Source: an uncultured Clostridia bacterium
GTDB lineage: Bacteria > Bacillota > Clostridia > UBA1381
Assembly (NCBI GenBank): GCA_934444735.1
Contig: CAKSDE010000030.1
Span: 1-16,984, forward strand
Reading direction: 5' to 3'
Length of the DNA stretch: 16,984 bases
Shown piece after piece: positions 1-7,388 of this stretch. The number at the start of each line of letters is the position of its first letter. Positions within the stretch are counted from its first letter, which is position 1. Made by a program: the position numbers and the translations under genes. The notes under the pieces are model-generated. The model did no database searches and had not been told where the DNA came from. It saw only the letters and a program-made list of their open reading frames with translations.

Positions 1-76
1 TTTCCTCCTGTTTTTGTGTTTATTTTATTATATCATATTTTGCATCATTGTGTCTACTTTTTTAGTATAGCACCAA
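1..76 (-). mobile_element. Inward-facing 5' end of an IS3-family-like element, left copy
   Basis: These 76 bases are the exact reverse complement of 16909-16984. Read on the minus strand they run from a tip TGCTATACTAAAAAAGTAGA through a TATAAT box to an AGGAGG Shine-Dalgarno site at the window edge, as expected for the left end of an insertion sequence with its transposase off the window. A tip ending in AAAAAGTAGACA or a close variant is common in IS3-family elements (IS150-like groups); that family assignment is from memory. The insertion cuts a conjugative-element helicase gene whose 3' part resumes at about position 73. The transposase is not visible. Confidence 0.7.
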
Positions 77-623
77 AAAGGACATTGAAACAGTCAAGCA
101 GTATCCGAAGGTTGAGGATAAATTTAACACAATGACGATTGACGGGTTTGGATATTTTGAAAAGGAAAAAGCGGGTAATGCTCTCATTGAACGCTGCAAG
201 AAAATGACCTCGGAGGAGCCGGTGAATATCGGTGATTACCGGGGTTTTTCTATGGAGCTTTCCTTTGACAGCTTTCAAAAATTATTCTATGTAACCCTTG
301 TCGGGAGCTTGTCGCACAAGGTTGAACTCGGAACAGATGTGTTCGGTAATATTCAGCGTATCGACAATGCTTTGGACGGTTTTGAAAAACGGCTTGAAAC
401 CGAAAAAGAAAAACTTGCAAACACCAATACGCAGTACGAAACCGCAAAAATCGAAGCAAAACGAGCGTTTCCGCAGGAAGCGGAATTGCAGGAAAAAACA
501 AAACGCCTTGCCGCAGTTGAAGCACTGCTCAAAATGGATAAAAAGGACGATAATGTTATCGACACAGATGTTTCCGATGCAGAAGTGCCGCAGCGAAAGC
601 GTGAATACGCTATGGCAAGGTAA
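73..623 (+). pseudogene. 3' fragment of a large conjugative-element helicase/methylase-type protein
   Basis: The frame is open from just after the TAG at 63-65, which lies inside the left IS end, to the TAA at 621-623. It reads like the C-terminus of the very large SNF2/DEAD-helicase and N6-methylase-type proteins in Tn1549-like conjugative elements of Clostridia: the segment GDYRGFSMELSFDSF, then VELGTDVFGNIQRIDNAL, then a charged coiled-coil tail. Full proteins usually exceed 2000 residues, so only about 180 remain and all catalytic domains are missing. No start codon with a Shine-Dalgarno site precedes it, so this is a remnant rather than a gene starting at the internal ATG 132. It is followed by an XRE regulator remnant 25 bases downstream. 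Family recognition is by memory of homologues. Confidence 0.7.
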
Positions 624-648
624 AATAAAAAAGAAAGGTTGATTATAA

Positions 649-1151
649 ATGAATATTAAAAAAGTAAGCCTAATAGGAAAAACTATTAAAATATGCCGAA
701 AACATAACGGACTTACACAAGCTGAGCTTGGCGAAGAAATTGGTTTTCCAAAGAAAAATGCCGGAGTGCGCATTGCAAGTATGAATGTGAGAGCAGATAC
801 GCAACCAAACATATTCTTGAAAAGTTGGCGAAACAACTCGGCATACACAGATTTGCAATATCAAGACTGTCTGTCGATTCCGAGCTTGAAACGCTCCACA
901 CGTTGTTTAAGATTGATATGCTTTACGGACTCAATTGGAGTAAAAACGGCGATGGTGTCATATCGCTGTCATTTCCTGATAACTGCAAAACTGTAAACCT
1001 ATACTTGAAAAAAGTGTATGAAGCTCGGCAGGCATTGATGCGTGGAGAAATTACCTATGATGATTATAACCATATAGGCAAGGGTGTGTTTTCGCGCTAT
1101 TATTCACAGTGGATTTTGAGAAAAATGCAAATTCCAAACTGTGGAGAGTAG
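649..1151 (+). pseudogene. XRE-family helix-turn-helix regulator, frameshifted
   Basis: The first frame, starting with ATG 649 after a GAAAGG ribosome site, encodes a typical XRE N-terminus (KICRKHNGLTQAELGEEIGF) up to GVRIA at about 777. The natural continuation, YE followed by HILEKLAKQLGIHRFAIS, is in another frame starting at 780 and runs to the TAG ending at 1151. Loss of one base around 777-779 explains both halves: a CAG codon reduced to AG would restore the usual IAQYE motif. The C-terminal half (about 110 residues, with LYLKKVYEARQAL and GEITYDDY) resembles regulators carried by Gram-positive conjugative elements. Either this is a true pseudogene or the base was lost in assembly. A hairpin terminator follows at 1207. 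Confidence 0.75.
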
Positions 1152-1206
1152 TATGGAAATATTCTTTAAGGTTAGTTGAGCGACGATTCGGAGTTTGCAT
1201 TTTTTT

Positions 1207-1238
1207 GTGCGTTGGCTTCGGGTTGGCGCACTTTTTTT
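1207..1238 (+). terminator. Rho-independent terminator after the XRE remnant
   Basis: GTGCGTTGGC pairs with GTTGGCGCAC around a TTCGG loop (10 pairs including G-U wobbles) and is followed by seven T residues. It separates the element remnant at the left from the lipoprotein gene. A six-T run also precedes it, so some activity on the other strand is possible. Confidence 0.75.
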
Positions 1239-1340
1239 GCTTGCAAATTTATAACAGGGAAAGAAGGGAATATTTAAAAGTTATGGTAAATGGGGAAGGT
1301 GCTGCAAAAGATAAATTTGTATTTGAAAGGAAGGAATAAA

Positions 1341-2120
1341 ATGAAAAAAACATTATTAGCTTTTGCTTTGCTTGCATCATTGATATTATCGTTGACTGCC
1401 TGCAAAAGTAATGAGCCGCTAAATAACCAAAATGCCGATTTGGAGAGCAGTGATACAAACGGCAACTTTAACAACAATGATTCCGATACATCATCTAAAA
1501 ATGCAAAATCGTGGCTGGATTTGTTCGACGGCAAACAAAAGGTTTGGTTCCTTGTGACTGAGAACGAGCTTTCATATGATTCGGTTGTATCAGCAGTTTT
1601 TGTTACAGAAAATAAAAAGGTTACAAAAGCCTATTATTGTAACCGTAATGCTAAAAATATTAATCCTGAAATTCCTGAATATAACAGCGATTTATGGAAA
1701 TTAAGCGATTTTGACAGTTTAAGCGACGATGAAATTTTAGAAAAGGTAAACAGTTCATATTTTGACGCTTCCGTTACATATACTTTAGACGCGTTCAATG
1801 TTTCTGCCGGAGCAACCGAACAACTCACATATGAAAAAAATGACTTCCCGTATACCATTCAATATACAGGAGAATTGGATAATTCAGGAAATAATCTTGA
1901 AGATGAAGAATTAAAATTGTTGGAACATTTCAGAGAGAAAAATTTGAGATTCAGCATTGAATCATCGGTAAAACCGACAGAAATTAAAAGTGAACAGTAT
2001 TCGGGAATATCCGGCTATACATGGGACGGCAACGGTTTGCACTATATTGTCACAAAAGCAAAGCTCGGAGATTTATCGAATATAGGAAATGACGACGCTT
2101 CAGGGATAACGGAATGGTGA
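1341..2120 (+). CDS. Secreted lipoprotein of unknown function
   Basis: The 259-residue product begins MKKTLLAFALLASLILSL followed by the lipobox LTAC, with the lipid-accepting Cys at residue 20, so it should be anchored to the outer face of the membrane. A low-complexity Asn/Ser/Asp linker (about residues 21-55) follows, as is usual for Gram-positive lipoproteins. The body has no motif I recognise; it is acidic and contains SLSDDEILEKVNSS and a C-terminal GYTWDGNGLHYIVTKAKLG. The start is ATG 1341, preceded by AAAGGAAGG; an in-frame GTG-type start further upstream would spoil the signal peptide. It is a single-gene unit between two terminators. It may be chromosomal or cargo of the decayed element next to it. 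Confidence 0.85.
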   Translation: MKKTLLAFALLASLILSLTACKSNEPLNNQNADLESSDTNGNFNNNDSDTSSKNAKSWLDLFDGKQKVWFLVTENELSYDSVVSAVFVTENKKVTKAYYCNRNAKNINPEIPEYNSDLWKLSDFDSLSDDEILEKVNSSYFDASVTYTLDAFNVSAGATEQLTYEKNDFPYTIQYTGELDNSGNNLEDEELKLLEHFREKNLRFSIESSVKPTEIKSEQYSGISGYTWDGNGLHYIVTKAKLGDLSNIGNDDASGITEW

Positions 2121-2129
2121 AATAGGGCA

Positions 2130-2163
2130 AAAAACAAGCATATCTTTTGATATGCTTGTTTTT
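2130..2163. terminator. Bidirectional terminator between the lipoprotein gene and gdhA
   Basis: A perfect 15-pair stem (AAAAACAAGCATATC with its complement) encloses a TTTT loop. It has T runs on both strands, so it can end both the lipoprotein transcript (plus) and the gdhA transcript (minus), whose stop codon lies just beyond at 2186. Confidence 0.9.
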
Positions 2164-2185
2164 ATATATACTCGTATCTTTAGGA

Positions 2186-3532
2186 TCAAACCACACCGTA
2201 AGCGAGCATTGACTGTGCAACCTTCAAGAAACCTGCGATATTTGCGCCGGCAACGAGATTACCCTCCATACCGTACTCTTTTGCAGCATTTGCAGAGTTG
2301 TGGTAAATGTTTGTCATGATGTCCTTGAGCTTTGCGTCAACTTCTTCAAATGTCCATGAATATCTCATAGAATTCTGGCACATTTCAAGAGCCGAAGTTG
2401 CAACACCGCCGGCATTTGCAGCCTTAGCAGGCCCGAAAAGAACGCCGTTTTTCTGGAATGTTTCGATAGCTTCCGGAGTTGAAGGCATATTTGCACCCTC
2501 TGCAACAGCATAGCAGCCGTTTGCAACAAGTGCTTTTGCCGATTCTTCGTTGACTTCGTTCTGAGTTGCGCACGGAAGAGCAATATCGCATTTGATAGTC
2601 CAGATGCCAGAGCAGCCTTCGTGATATTCAGCTGACGGATGAGTTGCTGCATATTCTTTAATACGTTTACGCTCAACCTCTTTGAGCTGCTTAACAGCGT
2701 CAAGATCAATACCGTTCTTGTCGTAGATATAGCCGTTTGAATCGGACATAGCAACAACTTTAGCGCCGAGCTCTGTAGCCTTTTCAACAGCGTAGATAGC
2801 AACGTTACCCGAGCCTGAAACAACAACTGTTGCGCCCTTGAAAGATTTGCCTGCCGCCTTTAACATTTCGTCTGTGAAGTAGCAAAGACCGTAGCCTGTA
2901 GCCTGAGTACGAACCAAGCTTCCGCCGTATGTCAAGCCTTTGCCTGTCAGAACGCCTGTGTATTCGTTGCGGATTCTCTTATACTGTCCGTACAGATAGC
3001 CGATTTCTCTTCCGCCGACACCGATATCGCCTGCCGGAACGTCTGTATCAGCACCGATGTGCTTTGAAAGCTCAGTCATGAAACTCTGGCAGAAACGCAT
3101 AACTTCCATGTCTGATTTACCTTTAGGATCGAAGTCCGAACCACCCTTACCGCCGCCGATAGGCAAGCCTGTGAGTGAATTTTTGAAGATCTGTTCAAAA
3201 CCGAGGAACTTGATAATTCCTTCGTAAACTGACGGGTGGAAACGAAGTCCGCCCTTGTATGGACCTATAGCACTGTTAAACTGGATTCTGAAACCGCGGT
3301 TTATCTGTACTTTGCCGTTATCATCAACCCAGGGAACTCTGAACTTTATGATTCTTTCAGGTTCAACAATGCTGTCGATAACTCCTTTTTCTATAAATTC
3401 CGGATGGCGTTCGATAACAGGTTCAAGTGATTCCAAAACCTCTCTTACAGCCTGATGGAATTCCGGTTCTGCGGGGTTACGTGCAATTACCTTTTCCATA
3501 ACTCCGGCAAGATAAGTATTTTTGATACTCAT
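2186..3532 (-). CDS. gdhA: NADP-type glutamate dehydrogenase
   Basis: The 448-residue product has the length of hexameric bacterial GdhA enzymes, which interconvert 2-oxoglutarate plus ammonium and glutamate in the cytoplasm. Visible family motifs are GPYKGGLRFHP (residues 90-100), GGGKGG with the active-site Lys129 (126-131), PAGDIGVGGREIGYL with the catalytic Asp169, and a Rossmann segment VSGSGNVAIYA (238-248) for the nucleotide. Length and motif spacing fit the NADP-dependent biosynthetic class, but cofactor choice cannot be proven here. ATG 3532 is preceded by a GGAGG site at 3541-3546. It has its own promoter at 3592-3620 and appears to be monocistronic. The gene is intact. Confidence 0.97.
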   Translation of the reverse strand: MSIKNTYLAGVMEKVIARNPAEPEFHQAVREVLESLEPVIERHPEFIEKGVIDSIVEPERIIKFRVPWVDDNGKVQINRGFRIQFNSAIGPYKGGLRFHPSVYEGIIKFLGFEQIFKNSLTGLPIGGGKGGSDFDPKGKSDMEVMRFCQSFMTELSKHIGADTDVPAGDIGVGGREIGYLYGQYKRIRNEYTGVLTGKGLTYGGSLVRTQATGYGLCYFTDEMLKAAGKSFKGATVVVSGSGNVAIYAVEKATELGAKVVAMSDSNGYIYDKNGIDLDAVKQLKEVERKRIKEYAATHPSAEYHEGCSGIWTIKCDIALPCATQNEVNEESAKALVANGCYAVAEGANMPSTPEAIETFQKNGVLFGPAKAANAGGVATSALEMCQNSMRYSWTFEEVDAKLKDIMTNIYHNSANAAKEYGMEGNLVAGANIAGFLKVAQSMLAYGVV

Positions 3533-3591
3533 ATGTTTTTACCTCCTAAGAAAATCTCTGTCATTCATAACAACGCATAAATAACAAGTAT

Positions 3592-3620
3592 AATATACCA
3601 TTAATTAAAATCAAGGTCAA
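3592..3620 (-). promoter_or_regulatory. gdhA promoter
   Basis: On the minus strand TTGACC (3620-3615) and TATATT (3597-3592) are separated by exactly 17 bases, about 60 bases upstream of the gdhA start codon. This is a good vegetative sigma-type promoter. Confidence 0.75.
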
Positions 3621-3648
3621 TTGCTTTTTTGTATAAAATTTTTTAAAA

Positions 3649-3660
3649 GCGCATATGCGC
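3649..3660. repeat. Perfect 12-base palindrome upstream of the gdhA promoter
   Basis: GCGCATATGCGC is a perfect palindrome in otherwise AT-rich DNA, about 30 bases upstream of the gdhA -35 box and about 55 bases upstream of the divergent small-RNA -35 box. It could be a binding site for a dimeric regulator controlling one or both promoters. This is inference from position and symmetry only. Confidence 0.4.
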
Positions 3661-3715
3661 CTATGTATTCTACAGAAATTTTTTTTAAAATATCGGAAAA
3701 ATCTCAAAAAAACTC

Positions 3716-3744
3716 TTGATAAAATAAAAATTTTGAGTTATAAT
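3716..3744 (+). promoter_or_regulatory. Strong promoter of the candidate small RNA
   Basis: TTGATA (3716-3721), a 17-base spacer and a perfect TATAAT (3739-3744) point into the gap before the end of araC. No plausible coding gene follows on this strand; a terminator follows after about 50 bases. Confidence 0.75.
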
Positions 3745-3750
3745 TAAGAG

Positions 3751-3821
3751 GTGCGTGTTTGGTGCGCGAATATGAATAAGTTTGTAATTTGCAAGTGTTT
3801 TGGTTTAAACACTCTTTTTTT
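3751..3821 (+). ncRNA. Candidate small RNA of about 70 nt between araC and gdhA
   Basis: The predicted transcript starts near 3751, 6-7 bases after a perfect TATAAT, and ends at the T run of an intrinsic terminator (3794-3821). A 5' hairpin can form from GTGCGT and GTGCGC (wobble pairs included), and the central segment around 3769-3792 is unpaired. Nothing downstream on the plus strand is served by this promoter, because araC and gdhA are both on the minus strand. The only ATG (3771) lacks a ribosome site and its frame runs through the terminator into antisense araC, so a protein product is unlikely. I do not recognise it as a known RNA family. It could be a trans-acting regulator or the remnant of a leader. 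Confidence 0.55.
3794..3821 (+). terminator. Intrinsic terminator of the candidate small RNA
   Basis: AGTGTTT pairs with AAACACT around a six-base loop and is followed by CTTTTTTT. The T run is only on the plus-strand side, so it does not serve the convergent araC gene. Confidence 0.7.
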
Positions 3822-3840
3822 GTATTCGGATAGAGTTTGC

Positions 3841-4632
3841 CTATATAATAATTTGTTTTTTACTGCGGTATTCTTTTGGTGTGAGGCGGGCATATTTTTT
3901 AAAGACATAGTTAAAGTAGCTCTGGCTTTCAAAACCGCAGTCGAGCGCAATTTCGGAGATGGGAGCATTGCTTTTTATAAGCATTTCTTTTGCGTGAATT
4001 ATTCGGACATTTAAAAGATATTGAGCGGGTGTCATGTTTTTTACCGATTTAAAAACGGTGTGGAAAAAGTTCGGACTCAAATTAACCGATGCGGATATAT
4101 GCGAGAGCATGATATGCTGTGAATAATTTTTTTCTATAAATTGGCATGCTGAAAATACTGCCGGCAGGTAGCGTTCATACTTGCCGCAGTATTTTTTTTC
4201 GTTTCCTGTCAGCAAAAGACTGATCAGCTCTGCTAAAACCCCTTGCTGAAAAAGAGTTTTGTTTATTCCGGTCAGTTTATGTGAAACGATAGCGATGTCC
4301 TTGAAGGTATTCTTTATTTTATCTATATTTGACGGCGAAAAGATGGACGGAAGCGTATCCAAAGCAGACATAATTTCGGGATTGCCGCAATGAAAATGAA
4401 CATAATAGCTTTCAAAGGCTCCGATAGTGTAGCGGTAATCTCCCGGTTTTGCCACAAGTATATTTTCCGTGCTTTGTTTATATTTAACATCGTTGATTAC
4501 GCTTATATGCTCATCGGTGGAATAAAGCTCAAACTCATATTTTGTTACTTTTCTTCTTGGTGACTGCGGTTCTGAATATACATTTTTTGATATATAATAT
4601 CCTGTAGCGATTATGTCGAATATTTTACTCAT
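3841..4632 (-). CDS. AraC-family transcriptional regulator
   Basis: A cytoplasmic DNA-binding regulator of 263 residues. The N-terminal part (to about residue 160) looks like an AraC-type sensor domain (NILVAKPGDYRYTIGAFESY, typical of the cupin ligand pocket). The last 100 residues contain two helix-turn-helix units: HIMLSHISASVNLSPNFFHT, then ISEIALDCGFESQSYFNYVF ending in FKKYARLTPKEYR, the family signature. I chose ATG 4632 because GGAGGT ends 5 bases before it; the longer TTG start at 4644 would lie inside that site. It is divergent from the glycoside hydrolase gene at 4776, so it most likely controls that gene and senses a glucan-derived sugar. That role is inferred from gene order. Confidence 0.93.
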   Translation of the reverse strand: MSKIFDIIATGYYISKNVYSEPQSPRRKVTKYEFELYSTDEHISVINDVKYKQSTENILVAKPGDYRYTIGAFESYYVHFHCGNPEIMSALDTLPSIFSPSNIDKIKNTFKDIAIVSHKLTGINKTLFQQGVLAELISLLLTGNEKKYCGKYERYLPAVFSACQFIEKNYSQHIMLSHISASVNLSPNFFHTVFKSVKNMTPAQYLLNVRIIHAKEMLIKSNAPISEIALDCGFESQSYFNYVFKKYARLTPKEYRSKKQIII

Positions 4633-4775
4633 AATGACCTCCAAAATTGGATAAGATTTCTAAAAAAACAAATAATATTTTAATATAAAAACGTAATTTA
4701 ATCTGATATACTGATTATAATAATTATATTTTAAAAATGACATTTTGTCAATATCTAAAAAGGAGAAATAAAAAA
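4633..4775. promoter_or_regulatory. Divergent control region between araC and the GH16 gene
   Basis: This AT-rich gap holds a perfect TATAAT at 4716-4721 facing the hydrolase, but the position 17 bases upstream (GTAATT, 4693-4698) is a poor -35 box, as expected for a promoter that needs an activator such as the AraC protein. A small palindrome TGACATTTTGTCA lies at 4738-4750 in the predicted leader. I cannot identify the AraC binding repeats with confidence. Confidence 0.45.
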
Positions 4776-5594
4776 ATGAAAAAATTTGAAGTAAAAAATC
4801 ATGAACCGAGTTACGTGCCCGAAGGGGAATGGGAGCTTATATGGAGCGATGAATTTGACGGGACAGAGCTTGATATGACAAAATGGGATTACAGATTGCA
4901 TATGTGGGGGGAACGCCATGTGACATGGGGAACGGAAGGTGTCAGACTGAACGGTAACTCAAACGCTGTGTTTTTTGCTTATAAAAAGGATGGCGAGATA
5001 TGTTCTTCACAAATTCAGACAGGGTATAATTATACAGACGCTATACCTGAGCAAAAAGAAGGTATGAATGCCGGGTTGACATGGCCACTCGGTAAATTCA
5101 GAAAGCACAAGTTTTTACATACATACGGATATTATGAATGCCGCTGTAAATTGCAGAAAAAACCGGGTTGGTGGTCGGCTTTTTGGCTGCAATCTCCGAT
5201 CATAGGCTGCTGCGACGATACCGCTGTTGCAGGAGTTGAGAACGATATAATGGAGAGCTTTCACCCGGGGATTGTAATACCGCACTGCAACCACTATAAC
5301 GGTTACGGCCCGGATCATCAAATGCAGGAGAACGGCAAAGGAGCAGAGCTTAGCTTGGACGAGTATCACACATTCGGAATGTTGTGGGACGAAAACGGAT
5401 ATACTTTTTATATAGACGGCAAAGAGGACGGTCACAGCGACGGACCTGTTTCACACAGACCGCAGTTTATATTGCTTTCGACCGAAATAAACGGTTACAG
5501 AGAAGCGGGAAGAAAGGCTACCGAAGAGGCAAAAAAAGCCGTTGGTGATGAATTTATTGTTGATTATGTAAGAGTTTTTGAGAAGGTAAAATAA
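4776..5594 (+). CDS. Glycoside hydrolase family 16 protein without signal peptide
   Basis: The 272-residue product has the GH16 signature ENDIME at 155-160 (Glu155 nucleophile, Asp157, Glu160 acid/base), preceded by the typical opening WELIWSDEFDGTELDMTKW and the strand YGYYECRCKLQ, and followed by YHTFGMLWDENGYTFYIDGK. GH16 enzymes cleave beta-1,3/1,4-glucans or related galactans by a retaining mechanism; which substrate cannot be told here. There is no signal peptide or anchor: the N-terminus MKKFEVKNHEPSYVPEGEWE is hydrophilic, so the enzyme should act inside the cell on imported oligosaccharides or leave by lysis. The start at 4776 follows AAAGGAGA; the longer frame from 4737 lacks a ribosome site and adds a cationic tail. 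Divergent araC is its likely regulator. Confidence 0.9.
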   Translation: MKKFEVKNHEPSYVPEGEWELIWSDEFDGTELDMTKWDYRLHMWGERHVTWGTEGVRLNGNSNAVFFAYKKDGEICSSQIQTGYNYTDAIPEQKEGMNAGLTWPLGKFRKHKFLHTYGYYECRCKLQKKPGWWSAFWLQSPIIGCCDDTAVAGVENDIMESFHPGIVIPHCNHYNGYGPDHQMQENGKGAELSLDEYHTFGMLWDENGYTFYIDGKEDGHSDGPVSHRPQFILLSTEINGYREAGRKATEEAKKAVGDEFIVDYVRVFEKVK

Positions 5595-5702
5595 AAAATA
5601 TATAAAATTGAATATATAGTTTGTTTGGTGAAAATAAACAAAAAATATGTGTCGTTTTTTTTTTTTTTTTTGATATGTTGTGCTGATTTTGGAGAATAAT
5701 CG
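5595..5702 (+). other. Non-coding gap with 17-T homopolymer after the GH16 gene
   Basis: A weak seven-pair AT-only stem (TTTGTTT 5620-5626 with AAACAAA 5636-5642) is followed after 12 bases by 17 consecutive T residues (5655-5671). It may act as an untidy terminator for the hydrolase transcript. The homopolymer is prone to length change and sequencing error. I see no coding potential. Confidence 0.4.
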
Positions 5703-5731
5703 TTGCAAAACCAAAATACGGCTGATATAAT
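5703..5731 (+). promoter_or_regulatory. Promoter of the secreted copper-amine-oxidase-domain gene
   Basis: TTGCAA, a 17-base spacer and a perfect TATAAT (5726-5731) lie 111 bases upstream of ATG 5843, giving a leader of about 105 bases. Confidence 0.75.
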
Positions 5732-5771
5732 GAGAAAGAAATATGTGTGGTCGAATTTGACGGAAAATTAA

Positions 5772-5825
5772 AAAAAGTTGTTTTATAAATTGTAGATTGT
5801 GCAATAAGCTTTATTACAACTTTTT
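5772..5825 (+). promoter_or_regulatory. Leader hairpin upstream of the copper-amine-oxidase-domain gene
   Basis: AAAAAGTTGT (5772-5781) is perfectly complementary to ACAACTTTTT (5816-5825), enclosing a 34-base loop, between the promoter and the ribosome site of the gene at 5843. The end with five T residues resembles a weak terminator, so it could act as an attenuator or merely stabilise the message. The stem is mostly A-U and the loop is long, so this is tentative. Confidence 0.3.
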
Positions 5826-5842
5826 AGAAAGCAGGTGAAAAA

Positions 5843-7346
5843 ATGAGGAAAATTTTTATTTTGCTGACGCTGATATGTGTTTGTTCTTTCGGAACAAGCA
5901 TAAGCGGTACGGCATTTGCCGAAGAAGAGGGGGAATCGGTAAACGATACCTTTTCGGGCTTTGACGGACTTGTTCCCAAAGGCTGGGGGTTCGGCGAAAA
6001 TGCGGTCTGGAACGGCTGCAAAGGGACGATAGGGGAAAATAAACTGAAATTCGTGCATATAGGCAAAAAATTAGGGTTTCCTTCGTGGAGAAAGCTTGAA
6101 ACGGCATGGACGGATAAAATCGTTTTGGTGAGCTATGATTTTAAAATGACATCTACGGTCGATCGTGCCGCATATTTCCCGAGAATCGGCAATGGCGTAA
6201 ACGAAAAAGATACAAGTAAAATCGTTACATACATGAGCTTTGCGGGAGACAAAATCACCTTTTCGGAAATCAAGGACGGAAAAAGAAAAGATACCGAATT
6301 GCCGATAAAGCTTGAAGTCGGAAGTTCATACAAGTTCGGTTTTGAAATTGACTTAAAAGATCGCAGACAAAATCTTTATATTGTAAAAAATAATACGGAA
6401 TATTATGAGTTAAGAGATTGTAATTTTTACAATAATGACGTCAACAGCATAAAATACGTATATTTTCTGACATATCTTGCTGAGGGCGCTGAAGCGCTGG
6501 GCGAATATGAGATAGATAATTTCCAAGTAAGAGAGAAAAACGATGAAACATTTGCAAAATTCCAGGAGATGCTTTGCAGGGATTATAAGGTCAATGTAGA
6601 TACTCTAAAAGATGTGCGCAAGCTGCTGAACGATAAAGATGTACTGCTTTTTGTAAATACTCCGTATGCGGTAACAAAAGCGAAAAGAACACTTTTAGAT
6701 ACCGGGTGCGATGAGGTTATGCCGATTATAAAAAACGGCACAACACTGGTACCGTTAAGGTTTATTGCGGAAAATATCGGAGCTGCGGTTTCATATGACA
6801 GCGGTAAAATCGAGGTTCTTTACAAAAACAAGAAAATACTCCTTACCGCAGGGAGTGCAGAGTATTATTTAAACGGTGAGAAAAAGATGTTTGATACGCC
6901 CGTTGTGATTATAAACGGAAGAACGATGGTTCCGCTAAGAGCAATATCCGAGAATTTCGGCATGGAGATTTTATGGCGAGACGATGGGCTTATCGGAATT
7001 TGCACTGATGAAAAAGAGCTGGGGAAGAGTGTGGATAAATATTATGATCGAATTATAAAAACTTTCGGACTTTATGTACGTACGGACGGAAATGATGAGA
7101 ATGACGGAAGTATAAAAAATCCGGTAAAAACCATGGAGGCGGTAAGAGAATTGGTGTACGGGCTAAAGAGCGGCGACGGAATACCCGAGGGCGGCCTTAC
7201 CGTTTATTTTGATAAGGGCAGTCAAATATAACACTGTATACGGAAATACGGTTTACAGCTCACAGGGTATATATACCGACGGGAATGTGGTAAAATACGG
7301 GAATATTGAAATCGATCAGACAAAGGATATAGCGATATACAGATGA
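5843..7346 (+). pseudogene. Secreted protein with copper-amine-oxidase stalk repeats and truncated beta-helix domain, broken
   Basis: Residues 1-26 form a signal peptide (cleavage after AFA). Residues 36-230 look like a lectin/LamG-type beta-sandwich. Residues 270-390 hold two copper-amine-oxidase N-terminal-type repeats (TTLVPLRFIAENIGAAVSYD at 300-319 and RTMVPLRAISENFGMEILW at 360-378), non-catalytic modules common in clostridial surface proteins. From 409, GLYVRTDGNDENDGSIKNP is the classic opening of a pectate-lyase-like parallel beta-helix domain, but the frame stops at 7231 only about 50 residues later. A second frame (7221-7346) continues with YGNTVYSSQGIYTDGNVV and ends IAIYR, which looks like the true C-terminus. 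An internal deletion plus frame change is the simplest explanation. The truncated 462-residue product could still be secreted. Confidence 0.7.
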
Positions 7347-7388
7347 ATAAATTTGTGCTTCGGATATAAAAAATATAGCGGAAAACTA

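Noticed and set aside
282..848. Long minus-strand frame opposite the helicase fragment
   Set aside because: Cys/Phe-rich translation typical of the complement of a real gene; no ribosome site and no family resemblance.
1109..1339. Open frame of 76 codons between the XRE remnant and the lipoprotein gene
   Set aside because: It spans an intrinsic terminator, starts inside another gene and has no ribosome site.
3751..4014. Open frame antisense to the end of araC starting GTG 3751
   Set aside because: No ribosome site, it runs through a terminator, and its second half is simply the complement of the AraC coding region.
5644..5750. Repeated AAATATGTGT on both sides of the poly-T tract
   Set aside because: Ten AT-rich bases in two copies with no clear role; too weak to call a regulatory repeat.
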